Assembly (NCBI GenBank): GCA_016900015.1 | Contig: JACJJM010000011.1 | Coordinates: forward strand, 53,079 to 117,078 | Direction: 5' to 3' | DNA: 64,000 nt | Source: Phocaeicola coprophilus | Lineage (GTDB): Bacteria > Bacteroidota > Bacteroidia > Bacteroidales > Bacteroidaceae | Shown here: in pieces, positions 17,204 through 25,425 of the stretch | How the letters are laid out: each line of letters opens with the position of its first letter | Numbering within the stretch: the first letter of the stretch is position 1 | The notes under the pieces: model-generated | Databases searched by the model: none | Told to the model about the DNA's origin: nothing | Seen by the model: only the letters and a program-made list of their open reading frames with translations | Position numbers and translations under genes: made by a program

Positions 17204-17556
17204 AATTGAAATTCTTCAAGTATTTTTAGTGCCTTTTCTATCTGTTTATCATAGTCCTTGGTGGACTTCTTCAAAAATGCGTTCAACACCAATATTTTTG
17301 TGGCAAGCATGACGTTTGCGTTATTCACCGCGAACAATACAGTCCTATATTCATTTGTGCCTACGGAAACGCGCATTTCATACACATCCGTACCACTCAG
17401 ACGTTTTACGAATTTAGTTGCTATCACCTTCTCATTTCTTACTATGCCAAGCACATAGTCGAACTTCTGTCTAACCCTGTCTTGTTGCTGGTGATAAAAC
17501 TCCCAAAATTCATCCGAGAAATACAACTCCCTTGTATGTTCCTTGTATTCTTCCAT
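17200..17556 (-). CDS. RelE/HigB-type toxin (Gp49-like)
   Basis: A 118-residue protein of the phage-Gp49/HigB class. Its family features are VKRLSGTDVYEMRVSVGTNEYRTVLFAV, a strand-turn-strand core rich in Arg, and a C-terminal KKSTKDYDKQIEKALKIL helix. Such toxins cleave mRNA on the ribosome. The ATG at 17556 (MEEYKEHTREL) is chosen; it lies only 4 nt after a TACTTTTG box (minus, 17561-17568), which implies a leaderless message. The antitoxin gene overlaps its end by 4 nt. A 60-base sample (17,281-17,340) has 25 G+C, low for this window. Confidence 0.82.
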   Translation of the reverse strand: MEEYKEHTRELYFSDEFWEFYHQQQDRVRQKFDYVLGIVRNEKVIATKFVKRLSGTDVYEMRVSVGTNEYRTVLFAVNNANVMLATKILVLNAFLKKSTKDYDKQIEKALKILEEFQL

Positions 17557-17679
17557 GTCACAAAAGTAACTAATTAGATACAAACAGGCAAATATTTTTC
17601 TATTTTTTCTTTGCTATATCCACGGCTCATCGACAAGACTAGACGTTGCAGGCACGCCCCTTTATCCACCATTTCCCAG

Positions 17680-17755
17680 CCCTTAACTCCGCCCGACCAC
17701 GCCTTCCTTTCCGCCCGACCACGGAATAGAGGGTAAGGTCGGGCGGAGTTAAGGG
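17680..17755. repeat. Modular 22-bp-unit intergenic repeat, copy C
   Basis: A compact palindromic copy. Arms CCCTTAACTCCGCCCGACC (17680-17698) and its exact complement (17737-17755) form a perfect 19-bp inverted repeat; between them are CCTTCCTTT, another CCGCCCGACCA and GGAATAGAGGGTAA. It lies in the 327-bp gap between the toxin gene and the divergent fimbrillin gene; apart from the two promoters, nothing else was recognised in that gap. Confidence 0.85.
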
Positions 17756-17845
17756 GTGGGAAAAGCCCCTCCCTGCGTCGCCTCAACGCTCAAGCGTGAA
17801 TCGTTTTGAACCATTAAAAAGTTGATAAAATAGCTTCCTGTTTCT

Positions 17846-17853
17846 TAAATTTG
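17846..17853 (+). promoter_or_regulatory. Probable -7 element for the fimbrillin gene cluster
   Basis: TAAATTTG matches TAnnTTTG and ends 30 nt before the ATG at 17884. A TTG at 17822-17824 is at about the right distance for a weak -33 element. Confidence 0.5.
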
Positions 17854-17883
17854 CCATAGAAAAACAAAAGAGCCTGAATCATT

Positions 17884-18813
17884 ATGAAAACAAATTTTCT
17901 AATCCTCGCCTTCCTGGCCATCGGCCTGGGAAGCTGCTCCTCGGGAGGAGGACAAGAAGAAGACATCTTGCCTCCGACTCCAGAACCTGACAAACCGCTG
18001 CTTGTCAAACTCAACTGCAAAGTCGACGCAGCCGTCACTTCAAGAGCTACAGACTACGGTTTTGAAAAAAACGACGCTGTGGGCATCTACATGGTCGACT
18101 ACCGTGACGGGGCAGCCGGGACCTTGCAACCGACCGGCAACCACGCCGACAACCAGCGCTTCGTCTACGACAGTACATGGACACCCGACACACCCCTCTA
18201 CTGGACCGACGATAACACAAAAGCGGATTTCTACCTCTACTATCCGTATGCCGTCGTGACAGACATCCACGCCCATGCCATCGGTATCCCGACCGACCAG
18301 TCGACTGAAGCGGCCTACAAACAAGGAGATTTCCTCTGGGGAAAGACAGCCGGCGCATCGCCCACCGAACAGGCCGTCAACATCACGGCACACCATGTGT
18401 TCAGCGCAGCTGTCATCCATGTGAAAGCTGGCAACGGCTTCACGGAGGAGGCACTGGCTGCGGCCAATGTCAGTGTGCGTCTGAACGGGCTGAGGCAGCA
18501 GACGACTGTCGACCTTGCTGACGGAAGTGTCAGCCTCAAAGGCGAGGCCTCTTCTGTCACGCCACTAAAAGAAAACGATTCGTGGAAAGCCATCATCGCC
18601 CCGCAGACGGCGCAGCGCGAAGGACTGGTCAGCATCACCGTCGACGGCAAGGAATATCGCCTGACGCAGGGTGACAACACACCGGAATTCACCTTCGAAG
18701 CAGGCAAACGCCACACGTTCACCATCACCGTGAGCAAGACCAACAGCGGCGTCAATGTGGACATAGGCGGCTGGGAAGATGACGGTGTCGACCACGGCGG
18801 CGTGGCTGAATGA
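17884..18813 (+). CDS. Fimbrillin-family lipoprotein
   Basis: A 309-residue lipoprotein: signal peptide, lipobox LGSC (Cys 19), then a Gly/Glu/Pro linker. The body matches the Mfa-like fimbrillin family: KNDAVGIYMVDY early on, YDSTWTPDTPLYWTDDNTKADFY, DFLWGKTAG, then the strand with ITAHHVFSAAVIHVKAGNGF, KAIIAPQTAQREGL and a C-terminal GKRHTFTITVSKTNSGVNVD. Such proteins are pilins or pilus-associated adhesins of type V pili, exported as lipoproteins and processed at the surface. It is first of three adjacent fimbrillin-type genes, 40 nt before the large fusion gene. Confidence 0.85.
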   Translation: MKTNFLILAFLAIGLGSCSSGGGQEEDILPPTPEPDKPLLVKLNCKVDAAVTSRATDYGFEKNDAVGIYMVDYRDGAAGTLQPTGNHADNQRFVYDSTWTPDTPLYWTDDNTKADFYLYYPYAVVTDIHAHAIGIPTDQSTEAAYKQGDFLWGKTAGASPTEQAVNITAHHVFSAAVIHVKAGNGFTEEALAAANVSVRLNGLRQQTTVDLADGSVSLKGEASSVTPLKENDSWKAIIAPQTAQREGLVSITVDGKEYRLTQGDNTPEFTFEAGKRHTFTITVSKTNSGVNVDIGGWEDDGVDHGGVAE

Positions 18814-18853
18814 GCTTATCTCCTTATACCTTATTATATATACACACACGAAT

Positions 18854-21800
18854 ATGAAACAAAACAAACTTTATACTTGCGTCCTCAGTCTGGCCCTGTT
18901 GGCAGGCATTCTCAGCAGTTGCCAAGACGAAGATACTTTCGGAGCAAAGACTCCGGCGCAAATGCCCATCACGCTCTCGGGCGAAATCGAACAACTCGCC
19001 ATCAGCCGTGTCAATGACAACGGTTTCTGCGACGGCGACGAGATGGGCGTCTACATCGTGGACTACGAAGGAAACACGCCCGGCATACTTCAAAACACAG
19101 GCAACCGCGGCACGAACGTGAAACACACCTTCGACGAAGCGGCCTACAAATGGAACTCTGCCTACGACGTCTATTGGAAAGACGACCACACACCCATCGA
19201 CATCTACGGCTACTACCCGTTCGGCTCTCCGGCCGACGTGAACGCCTATGAATTCACCGTCGAGAAAGACCAGGCGAAAGCTGCCGAAGGCGACAACCTG
19301 GGAGGCTATGAAGCCAGTGACTTCCTCTGGGGCAAAGCCGAGAAAGTAGCCCCGACAGAGCGCGTCATCCGCCTGCCGATGTACCACCGCATGGCCAATG
19401 CCCGCGTGACCTTGGAGAAAGGTGACGGATTTGCCGACGGCGAGTGGGAGAAGCTGGAGAAACACGTATTGGTGAAAAACACCGTGCGCGAGGCTGTCAT
19501 CAGCCTAGCCGATGGTGTGGTGAAGCCCAATGGCACAGTGGAAGAGACGGGCACCATCCCCTTCCAACACGGCGATGAGTTCCGCGCCATCGTTGTCCCG
19601 CAGAGCGTGGAGGGCGGCAAAGATCTGTTTGCCATCACCGTGGGCGGCTCGAACTACACGTTCCGGAAGGAAGAAACCTTCACCTATAATCCCGGAAAGA
19701 TGCACAACTTCACCATCCGGGTGAACAAGAAGTCCTCCTCGGGACAATATGAATTCAAACTCATCGGCGAGTCCATCACGCCGTGGGAGGCCGACTTGGC
19801 TTCGCACGACGCCACAGCCAAGGAATACATCGTCATCAACTCCTCCGCCGGACACCTTCGCGACTCCATCATCGCCGCCAACAAGAACTTCCGCGAACTT
19901 CAAAACTTGAAGATTACGGGAGAGATAAATGGCGTGGACTTCTACTTCATGCGCGACTCGATGGACTTGCTGCAATCTTTAAACATGAAAGAAGTAAGAA
20001 TTACAGAAGGCATATTTGGACTAAGAAGCTGGGATGAATCTAGAGAACAAAAGCCAGAACCAGACGTGATACCCAAACAAGCTTTCGATGAAAAGAAATC
20101 TTTGCTAAGAGTCGTTCTCCCAGACCAATTGAAAGGCATTGGCGAACGTGCTTTCCGTAATTGTGTGAACCTTACAGGAAACATTATTATTCCCGAAGGT
20201 GTTACAGAAATAGGTCCTAGTGCATTCCTATGGTGTAGTTCTTTATCTGGAACTCTTTCATTGCCAACCACGCTAGAATATATCGGCGGCGGTGGAGCTG
20301 TAGACATTGGCGGGGCATTCAATGAATGCAACTTCACTTGCGAATTGAAACTGCCCAACAACTTAAAGTACATCGGACACCAAGTGTTTCAGAACTGTAC
20401 TGGTTTTTATGGAAACCTCATTCTGCCGGAGAAGTTAGAGTTTATTGGAGACAACGCATTTTTCAACTGCAAGAATCTGACAGGAAACTTAGAGATTCCG
20501 CAAGGAGTAACATTCATATCGCAAGGAGCGTTCTCCAATACAGGACTTAACGGGACATTGGAATTGCACGACGGAATCATCAGCTTATTGCCCAACGCTT
20601 TTGCAGGCAGTGCATTAAAAGGTGAATTAGTATTACCTAGGAATCTGGTAACGCTTGGAAGTGGAGTTTTCGACGGCTGCGACTTCTCCGGCGAATTGAA
20701 GCTTCCCAAGAACTTGACCACCATCGGAAACTTCGCTTTCAGAAACAACTGGCGACTGATGGGCATATTGGAGTTCCCGGAAAATGTGCAGACCATTGGT
20801 GCAGGCGCGTTTGCCAACTGCCGAAGCATCGAAGGATTGGTATTCCCTGAAGCTCTGGAGAACATACGCTACCAAGCCGAATACGGCGACGAAGGCGGAG
20901 CTTTTGCAAACTGTTTCGGCATCGGCAGTATTGTCTGCAAAGGCACAATGCCTCCTTACGTGCAGATAGGAGCTTTCAACGGCGTAGCCAAAGACAACTT
21001 CGCCGTGGAAGTGCCCGAACCCGCCGTACAGCAGTACCAGGCCGCTGCGGGATGGAGCGACTTCAAGCGCATCACCGCACACCACGAACTTGTGTGCCGC
21101 CCCAACCTGGCCAACGCCATCAACACCGAATGCAAACGCACGCTCGTGATTGATGCCGAGGGCGATTGGGAAGTGGCCGAAATGCCGAGCTGGTGCAGCC
21201 TGTCGGCCACATCGGGCAGCACGAAGAGCGAGGTGACGCTCACCATCCACGAAATGAGCCACGGCAGCGCGCCCCGCACGGGCGACATCGTGTTCCGTCT
21301 CAAAGAGAAAGACTACACGACCAAGTGCACCGTGTCGCAATATGACTACGAGTATGGCGAAGACGAAGTAATCACCCTCCAGAAAGCCACGAAGGGCAAC
21401 CGCGGCGGCATCAACCTCGTGTTCCTGGGCGACGGCTTCGACGCGAAAGACATATCTGACGGCAAATACCTCAACACAATGTACGAACAGTTGGAAAACT
21501 TCTTCGCCATCGAACCCTATAAGACCTACCGCGACTACTTCAACGCCTACACGGCCATCGCCGTGTCGCCCGAAAGCGGCATCGGCACGGTGAACACCAT
21601 CCGCTACGCCAAGTTCGAGACCACCTACACGGGCGGCGTGGGCCTGCGGTGCGACTACGACGCGGCCTTCCAGTATGCCGTCGACATGAACACCACCGTC
21701 ACACGCGACAACCTCAAAGAGTCGCTCCTCATCATGGTGCCCAACAGCACCGACTACGGCGGCATCTGCCAGATGTACGAAGACGGCTCGGCCATCGCCT

Positions 21801-22357
21801 TCTGCCCCTTGAGCACCTACGGCTATCCGCTCGACACGCGCGGTGTCATCCAGCACGAGGCAGGCGGACACGGCTTCGGCAAGCTGGGCGACGAGTATAT
21901 CTACCACAACGAGTTCATCGACTTCTGTGGCTGCACCTGCTGCGGGCACGTCTTTGAGTTCAACTGGGCGAAATCGCTCGGCTGGTATGAAAACCTCTCG
22001 CTCACGGGCAAGATGCACGAAGTGCCCTGGAGCCACCTCATCTTCGACGAGAAGTATGCCGACTTTGTCGATGTGTTCGAAGGCGGCTTCATGCACAACC
22101 GCGGCGTCTTCCGCTCCGAGCAAAACAGCTGTATGAACAACGACATACCCTATTACAGCACCATCTCCCGCGAAGCCATCGTGCGCCGCATCATGGACTA
22201 CGCCGGCGAGGAATACACCTTCGAGAAGTTCAAGGCCAACGACAAAGTGGAAGTCGACGCCACGACCCGCGCCGCCTCCATGCCCTACGCCGGATACGCC
22301 GTCCGCGGATTCCAACACGCGCCACGCATCGTCAAAGGCTCGCCCCGTGTCAAATGA
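18854..22357 (+). CDS. Fimbrillin / BspA-LRR / BACON / M64 peptidase fusion lipoprotein
   Basis: A 1167-residue surface lipoprotein (lipobox LSSC, Cys about 23). Domains in order: fimbrillin-like (about 30-310; GDEMGVYIVDYEGN, DFLWGKAEK, KMHNFTIRVNKK); a linker with an LRR-capping type segment (about 320-395); BspA-type LRR_5 repeats (about 410-735; pairs such as IGERAFRNC and EIGPSAFLWC); a BACON domain (about 745-825; VIDAEGDWEVAEMPSWCSLS); and an M64-type metallopeptidase (about 845-1167). The peptidase shows INLVFLGDGFDA and the zinc site H1001-E1002-A-G-G-H1006 followed by GFGKLGDEY. The His-Glu to second His spacing is one residue longer than HExxH. The start at 18854 opens the signal peptide. 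The LRR part is A+T-richer than the rest. Confidence 0.85.
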   Translation: MKQNKLYTCVLSLALLAGILSSCQDEDTFGAKTPAQMPITLSGEIEQLAISRVNDNGFCDGDEMGVYIVDYEGNTPGILQNTGNRGTNVKHTFDEAAYKWNSAYDVYWKDDHTPIDIYGYYPFGSPADVNAYEFTVEKDQAKAAEGDNLGGYEASDFLWGKAEKVAPTERVIRLPMYHRMANARVTLEKGDGFADGEWEKLEKHVLVKNTVREAVISLADGVVKPNGTVEETGTIPFQHGDEFRAIVVPQSVEGGKDLFAITVGGSNYTFRKEETFTYNPGKMHNFTIRVNKKSSSGQYEFKLIGESITPWEADLASHDATAKEYIVINSSAGHLRDSIIAANKNFRELQNLKITGEINGVDFYFMRDSMDLLQSLNMKEVRITEGIFGLRSWDESREQKPEPDVIPKQAFDEKKSLLRVVLPDQLKGIGERAFRNCVNLTGNIIIPEGVTEIGPSAFLWCSSLSGTLSLPTTLEYIGGGGAVDIGGAFNECNFTCELKLPNNLKYIGHQVFQNCTGFYGNLILPEKLEFIGDNAFFNCKNLTGNLEIPQGVTFISQGAFSNTGLNGTLELHDGIISLLPNAFAGSALKGELVLPRNLVTLGSGVFDGCDFSGELKLPKNLTTIGNFAFRNNWRLMGILEFPENVQTIGAGAFANCRSIEGLVFPEALENIRYQAEYGDEGGAFANCFGIGSIVCKGTMPPYVQIGAFNGVAKDNFAVEVPEPAVQQYQAAAGWSDFKRITAHHELVCRPNLANAINTECKRTLVIDAEGDWEVAEMPSWCSLSATSGSTKSEVTLTIHEMSHGSAPRTGDIVFRLKEKDYTTKCTVSQYDYEYGEDEVITLQKATKGNRGGINLVFLGDGFDAKDISDGKYLNTMYEQLENFFAIEPYKTYRDYFNAYTAIAVSPESGIGTVNTIRYAKFETTYTGGVGLRCDYDAAFQYAVDMNTTVTRDNLKESLLIMVPNSTDYGGICQMYEDGSAIAFCPLSTYGYPLDTRGVIQHEAGGHGFGKLGDEYIYHNEFIDFCGCTCCGHVFEFNWAKSLGWYENLSLTGKMHEVPWSHLIFDEKYADFVDVFEGGFMHNRGVFRSEQNSCMNNDIPYYSTISREAIVRRIMDYAGEEYTFEKFKANDKVEVDATTRAASMPYAGYAVRGFQHAPRIVKGSPRVK

Positions 22358-22384
22358 TTAACCCACAAAACACATTACATGACA

Positions 22385-23275
22385 ATGAAAACACGCATAC
22401 ATACCCTCCCCGCCGCCCTCCTCGGCCTCGCCTTTGCGCTGGCCTCATGCGGCGACCGGCTGGAAGCCTCCGAAGCTTCCGCCCCTGCCGACGGACGCAT
22501 GACGTTCGACGTGCGCTACCCCGCCACGTCGTCCCCCACACGTGTCACCGGCGACCACTTCGACTCCTCCGACCCCATCGGCCTCTACGTCACCCAGAAC
22601 GGTACGCCGCTCGAAGTGGCCGGCAACTATGTGAACAACGCCCTCCTCACTTGGGACGGCGCGACATGGACTCCCTCCCAGCCCGTCTATTGGGACGGAG
22701 GGACGTATGACATATTCGCCTACTACCCTTACACGACACCCGTCAACTCCGTCGACAACTTTCCCTTCACCGTCGCCGACGACCAGACCCTCTCCGGCGC
22801 CTTCGAGTCCAGCGACTTCCTCTTCGCCTCCGCCCTCTCGCAGAGCGCGAGCGACACACCCGTCGCTCTCCAGTTCCGCCACGTGATGAGCCGCCTCCAA
22901 GTGCGCCTCATCCGGGGAGAAGATTTCGAGGGAGACTTCCCCGACGAAGCCGAAGTCTACATCCACGGCACTGTCCCCACCGCCACTATCGACCTCAGCG
23001 TGGGCATTGCCACGAAATACAACTACGGCACGACACACACCCTGCGGGCCAAGCCCCTGGGAAGCCACGAATACGCGGCCATCGTCGTCCCGCAACGGCT
23101 CAACAGCCGACAGCCCTTCATCGAAGTTGTCATGAAAGGAGTATCTTACCTCGTGGAAAGCTCGTTCCTCTTCAAGCCTGGCATCCAGCACACCGTCAGC
23201 ATCACCATCGAGAAGAATCCCGAACAGGTGAAAATCGACATCGGTGGCGAAATAGAAGACTGGGAGGAAGCGTAA
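22385..23275 (+). CDS. Fimbrillin-family lipoprotein
   Basis: A lipoprotein of about 296 residues (lipobox LASC, Cys about 22) of the fimbrillin type. Matching elements are SDPIGLYVTQNGTP, YVNNALLTWDGATWTPSQPVY, YDIFAYYPY, SDFLFASALSQ, LQFRHVMSRLQVRLIRGEDF, YAAIVVPQRLNSRQPFIEV and GIQHTVSITIEKN, in the same order as in the two genes upstream. The ATG at 22385 is preferred, with 22379 as an alternative two codons earlier. It lies 27 nt after the fusion gene. The three genes together look like a locus for a surface pilus or adhesin, with this one most likely a stalk or accessory subunit. Confidence 0.82.
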   Translation: MKTRIHTLPAALLGLAFALASCGDRLEASEASAPADGRMTFDVRYPATSSPTRVTGDHFDSSDPIGLYVTQNGTPLEVAGNYVNNALLTWDGATWTPSQPVYWDGGTYDIFAYYPYTTPVNSVDNFPFTVADDQTLSGAFESSDFLFASALSQSASDTPVALQFRHVMSRLQVRLIRGEDFEGDFPDEAEVYIHGTVPTATIDLSVGIATKYNYGTTHTLRAKPLGSHEYAAIVVPQRLNSRQPFIEVVMKGVSYLVESSFLFKPGIQHTVSITIEKNPEQVKIDIGGEIEDWEEA

Positions 23276-23299
23276 CTCTCCACACTCCCCCACAGGCAG

Positions 23300-23530
23300 A
23301 ACAAAATCCTCGCCTGCGGGGGAGAATCTTTGTCGCCTGCGGCAAACAAAAACTGTCATCTGCCGTGAGCAATTTTCATTTTAATCCTAAGATTCTCCAT
23401 TCTTAGATTAAGTTTGTATATACTTATCCTACGTTTGTTCATTCTTAGACTAAGAATAAAGATAGATTGCCGTACATCACCGGTTTTGTCTGCCGCAGGC
23501 AAGGAAGATTCCCCACGGCAGACGGGATAT
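23300..23530. repeat. Intergenic inverted-repeat cluster after the fimbrillin locus
   Basis: GCCTGCGGCA (23335-23344) is the exact complement of 23491-23500, and TCTGCCGTG (23359-23367) of 23514-23522. Between them are repeated ATTCTTAGA/CTAAGAAT words (for example near 23400 and 23441). The pairs interleave rather than nest, so this is not a single hairpin. The rest of the 332-bp gap (23,276-23,607) holds only the promoter box of the next gene. Confidence 0.55.
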
Positions 23531-23588
23531 TTTCCTTAAGGCAAGCACCAAGAATCCTCCTGGGCGACCTCTTTTTCAGTGAATATCG

Positions 23589-23596
23589 TATCTTTG
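23589..23596 (+). promoter_or_regulatory. Probable -7 element of the WG-repeat gene cluster
   Basis: TATCTTTG matches TAnnTTTG and ends 11 nt before the ATG at 23608, giving a very short leader. No clear -33 TTTG was found. Confidence 0.5.
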
Positions 23597-23607
23597 CATG
23601 ACGAACC

Positions 23608-25425
23608 ATGAAACATCCCGTAACCATCCTTCTCATCCTCGCGGCATGCCTTCTCGGAAGTTGCAGCCGCCCCACATCCGAAGCGGAAGCCGAAGCCTAT
23701 GCCTGCCGCCTCCCGGGCGAAAGACGCTGGACACTCGTCACCCGCGAAGGCGACCTCCTCCCCCTGCCCGGCGACGGGCACACGGAACCCGGGACTGTCG
23801 TGGGCGGCATGTATGCCCTGCGCGGTGCCGACAGCCTGATGCACCTGCACACGACCGACCCACACCGGACAACCGGAATCTCCCCGCGCGGATTCCACCG
23901 CATCGGATACTTCTTCGACCGTGTGGCCATCGCTCAGAGCACACCCCTCACCCCATTCGAGCTTATCGACCGGCAAGGCAACACGCGGGCCACGCTGCCG
24001 GACGACATCATCCTCATGCATGGCTTCAGCTGCGGACGGGCCTTGGTCTACACGCGCAGTGGCAAGTATGGCTACATCGACTCCGACGGACACATGGCCG
24101 TCGCACCCCGCTGGGACTACGCCTCTGACTTCCGCGAAGGGCTGGCCCTCGTGGGGCAGGCTGACAGCGCAGGACGCATGGCCTACTGCTTCATCGACTG
24201 CGACGGCACACGCCGGACCGACGTGGACACACACGGCGCCCTGCTGGGCGAAGGCTTCTCCTGCGGACTCCTCGACTGCCGACAGGCGGACACCGGCACA
24301 TCCTTCTACCTGACGACAGAAGGAAAGACGGCCTTCGTCCTCCCGGACAGCATCTTGGCAGCTTTCCCCTTCCGCGAGGGACTGGCCGTGGTGCGGACAC
24401 GGCGGGGAGCGGGCCTGATTGACACGCAGGGACAGATAGTCATCACGCCCGAGTGGGACGACATACGGGTCGTCCATGCCGAAAGGGTTCTCTTGTGCAA
24501 GAAGGGGATTTGGCATGCGGCCAGCCCCGGCGGGAAACCAGAGTCCGGCACAACGTTTGACAGCCTGCTGGCTGTCGCTCCCGGTCCCATCCTCTTTGTT
24601 CGCCCCTCCGGGGAAAAAGGCATCCGCCTCGTCGATGCACGAACGATGGAATCCGGCAGCATCGCGCTCGACACCGTGTCGCTTCCCGCGGCAGCCCTGA
24701 GGCTGGAACCTGAAGTCTTCGTCCGCAATATGAGAAGAGAGCAGGCCGTACCGACCGACACGGCCCAAAAGACAAAGCCCCAACCTGCGCCGGAAACCCG
24801 CACGGAAGCGGAGGACGACCTCCCCCGACGGGTGACTTACCGCGAATCAGACTGGACACAGGTGGCCCGCGACAACCCGTTCTACGCCGAAGCCGTGAAA
24901 GTCGTCTCGGGGCGTCTGGAAGAGACCGACGCAGCCCGCCGCCGCACTATCCTGAACTATATGGAACACTTGCGCACAGCCTATACGACCAAGGACATCG
25001 ACTTCCTGCGCCAGCTCTTCAGCGAACGTGCGCTCATCATCGTGGGGACGGTCATCGAGACGTCGTCGCGGGAAGAGACGGGCTACCTCCCGCACCGCCA
25101 GGTGGTCTACAACGTCAAGAGCAAGCAGGCCTACCTGTCGCGCCTGGCAGAGCTGTTCCGAAAGAACAAGCACATCGACGTGGAGTTCAGTGGTTTCCAA
25201 ATCATGCGCCACCCGACAGTGGAGGGGCTTTATGGTGTAAACGTGCGCCAGCACTATGACTCCGACATCTACTCCGACGACGGATACCTGTTCCTCCTCT
25301 GGGACTTCCGCGACCCGACAGCCCCCCAGATACACGTACGCACCTGGCAACCGGCATTTCCCGAAGGGCAACCCCCGCTGGAGGAAGACGAAGTGTTGAA
25401 CATCAGTAGCTTTAACTTACAATGA
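23608..25425 (+). CDS. WG-repeat lipoprotein with C-terminal NTF2-like domain
   Basis: A 605-residue lipoprotein (lipobox LLGSC, Cys about 19). The first two thirds hold WG-type beta repeats: KYGYIDSDGHMAVAPRWDY with SDFREGLALV, and GAGLIDTQGQIVITPEWDD with FPFREGLAVV, plus degenerate copies. A low-complexity linker (about 385-410; PTDTAQKTKPQPAPE) leads to a C-terminal domain (about 420-600) with NYMEHLRTAYTTKDIDFL, YNVKSKQAYLSRLAELF, LLWDF and QIHVRTWQP, resembling an NTF2-like fold found in related Bacteroides secreted proteins. The role is unknown; WG repeats usually bind ligands or proteins at the cell surface. It overlaps the next gene by 4 nt. Confidence 0.72.
   Translation: MKHPVTILLILAACLLGSCSRPTSEAEAEAYACRLPGERRWTLVTREGDLLPLPGDGHTEPGTVVGGMYALRGADSLMHLHTTDPHRTTGISPRGFHRIGYFFDRVAIAQSTPLTPFELIDRQGNTRATLPDDIILMHGFSCGRALVYTRSGKYGYIDSDGHMAVAPRWDYASDFREGLALVGQADSAGRMAYCFIDCDGTRRTDVDTHGALLGEGFSCGLLDCRQADTGTSFYLTTEGKTAFVLPDSILAAFPFREGLAVVRTRRGAGLIDTQGQIVITPEWDDIRVVHAERVLLCKKGIWHAASPGGKPESGTTFDSLLAVAPGPILFVRPSGEKGIRLVDARTMESGSIALDTVSLPAAALRLEPEVFVRNMRREQAVPTDTAQKTKPQPAPETRTEAEDDLPRRVTYRESDWTQVARDNPFYAEAVKVVSGRLEETDAARRRTILNYMEHLRTAYTTKDIDFLRQLFSERALIIVGTVIETSSREETGYLPHRQVVYNVKSKQAYLSRLAELFRKNKHIDVEFSGFQIMRHPTVEGLYGVNVRQHYDSDIYSDDGYLFLLWDFRDPTAPQIHVRTWQPAFPEGQPPLEEDEVLNISSFNLQ

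Noticed and set aside
20633..22318. 561-codon open frame on the minus strand inside the fusion gene
   Set aside because: It lies wholly antisense to the M64 and LRR coding sequence, has no signal, motif or start context, and its residue pattern is the complement of a G+C-rich coding strand.
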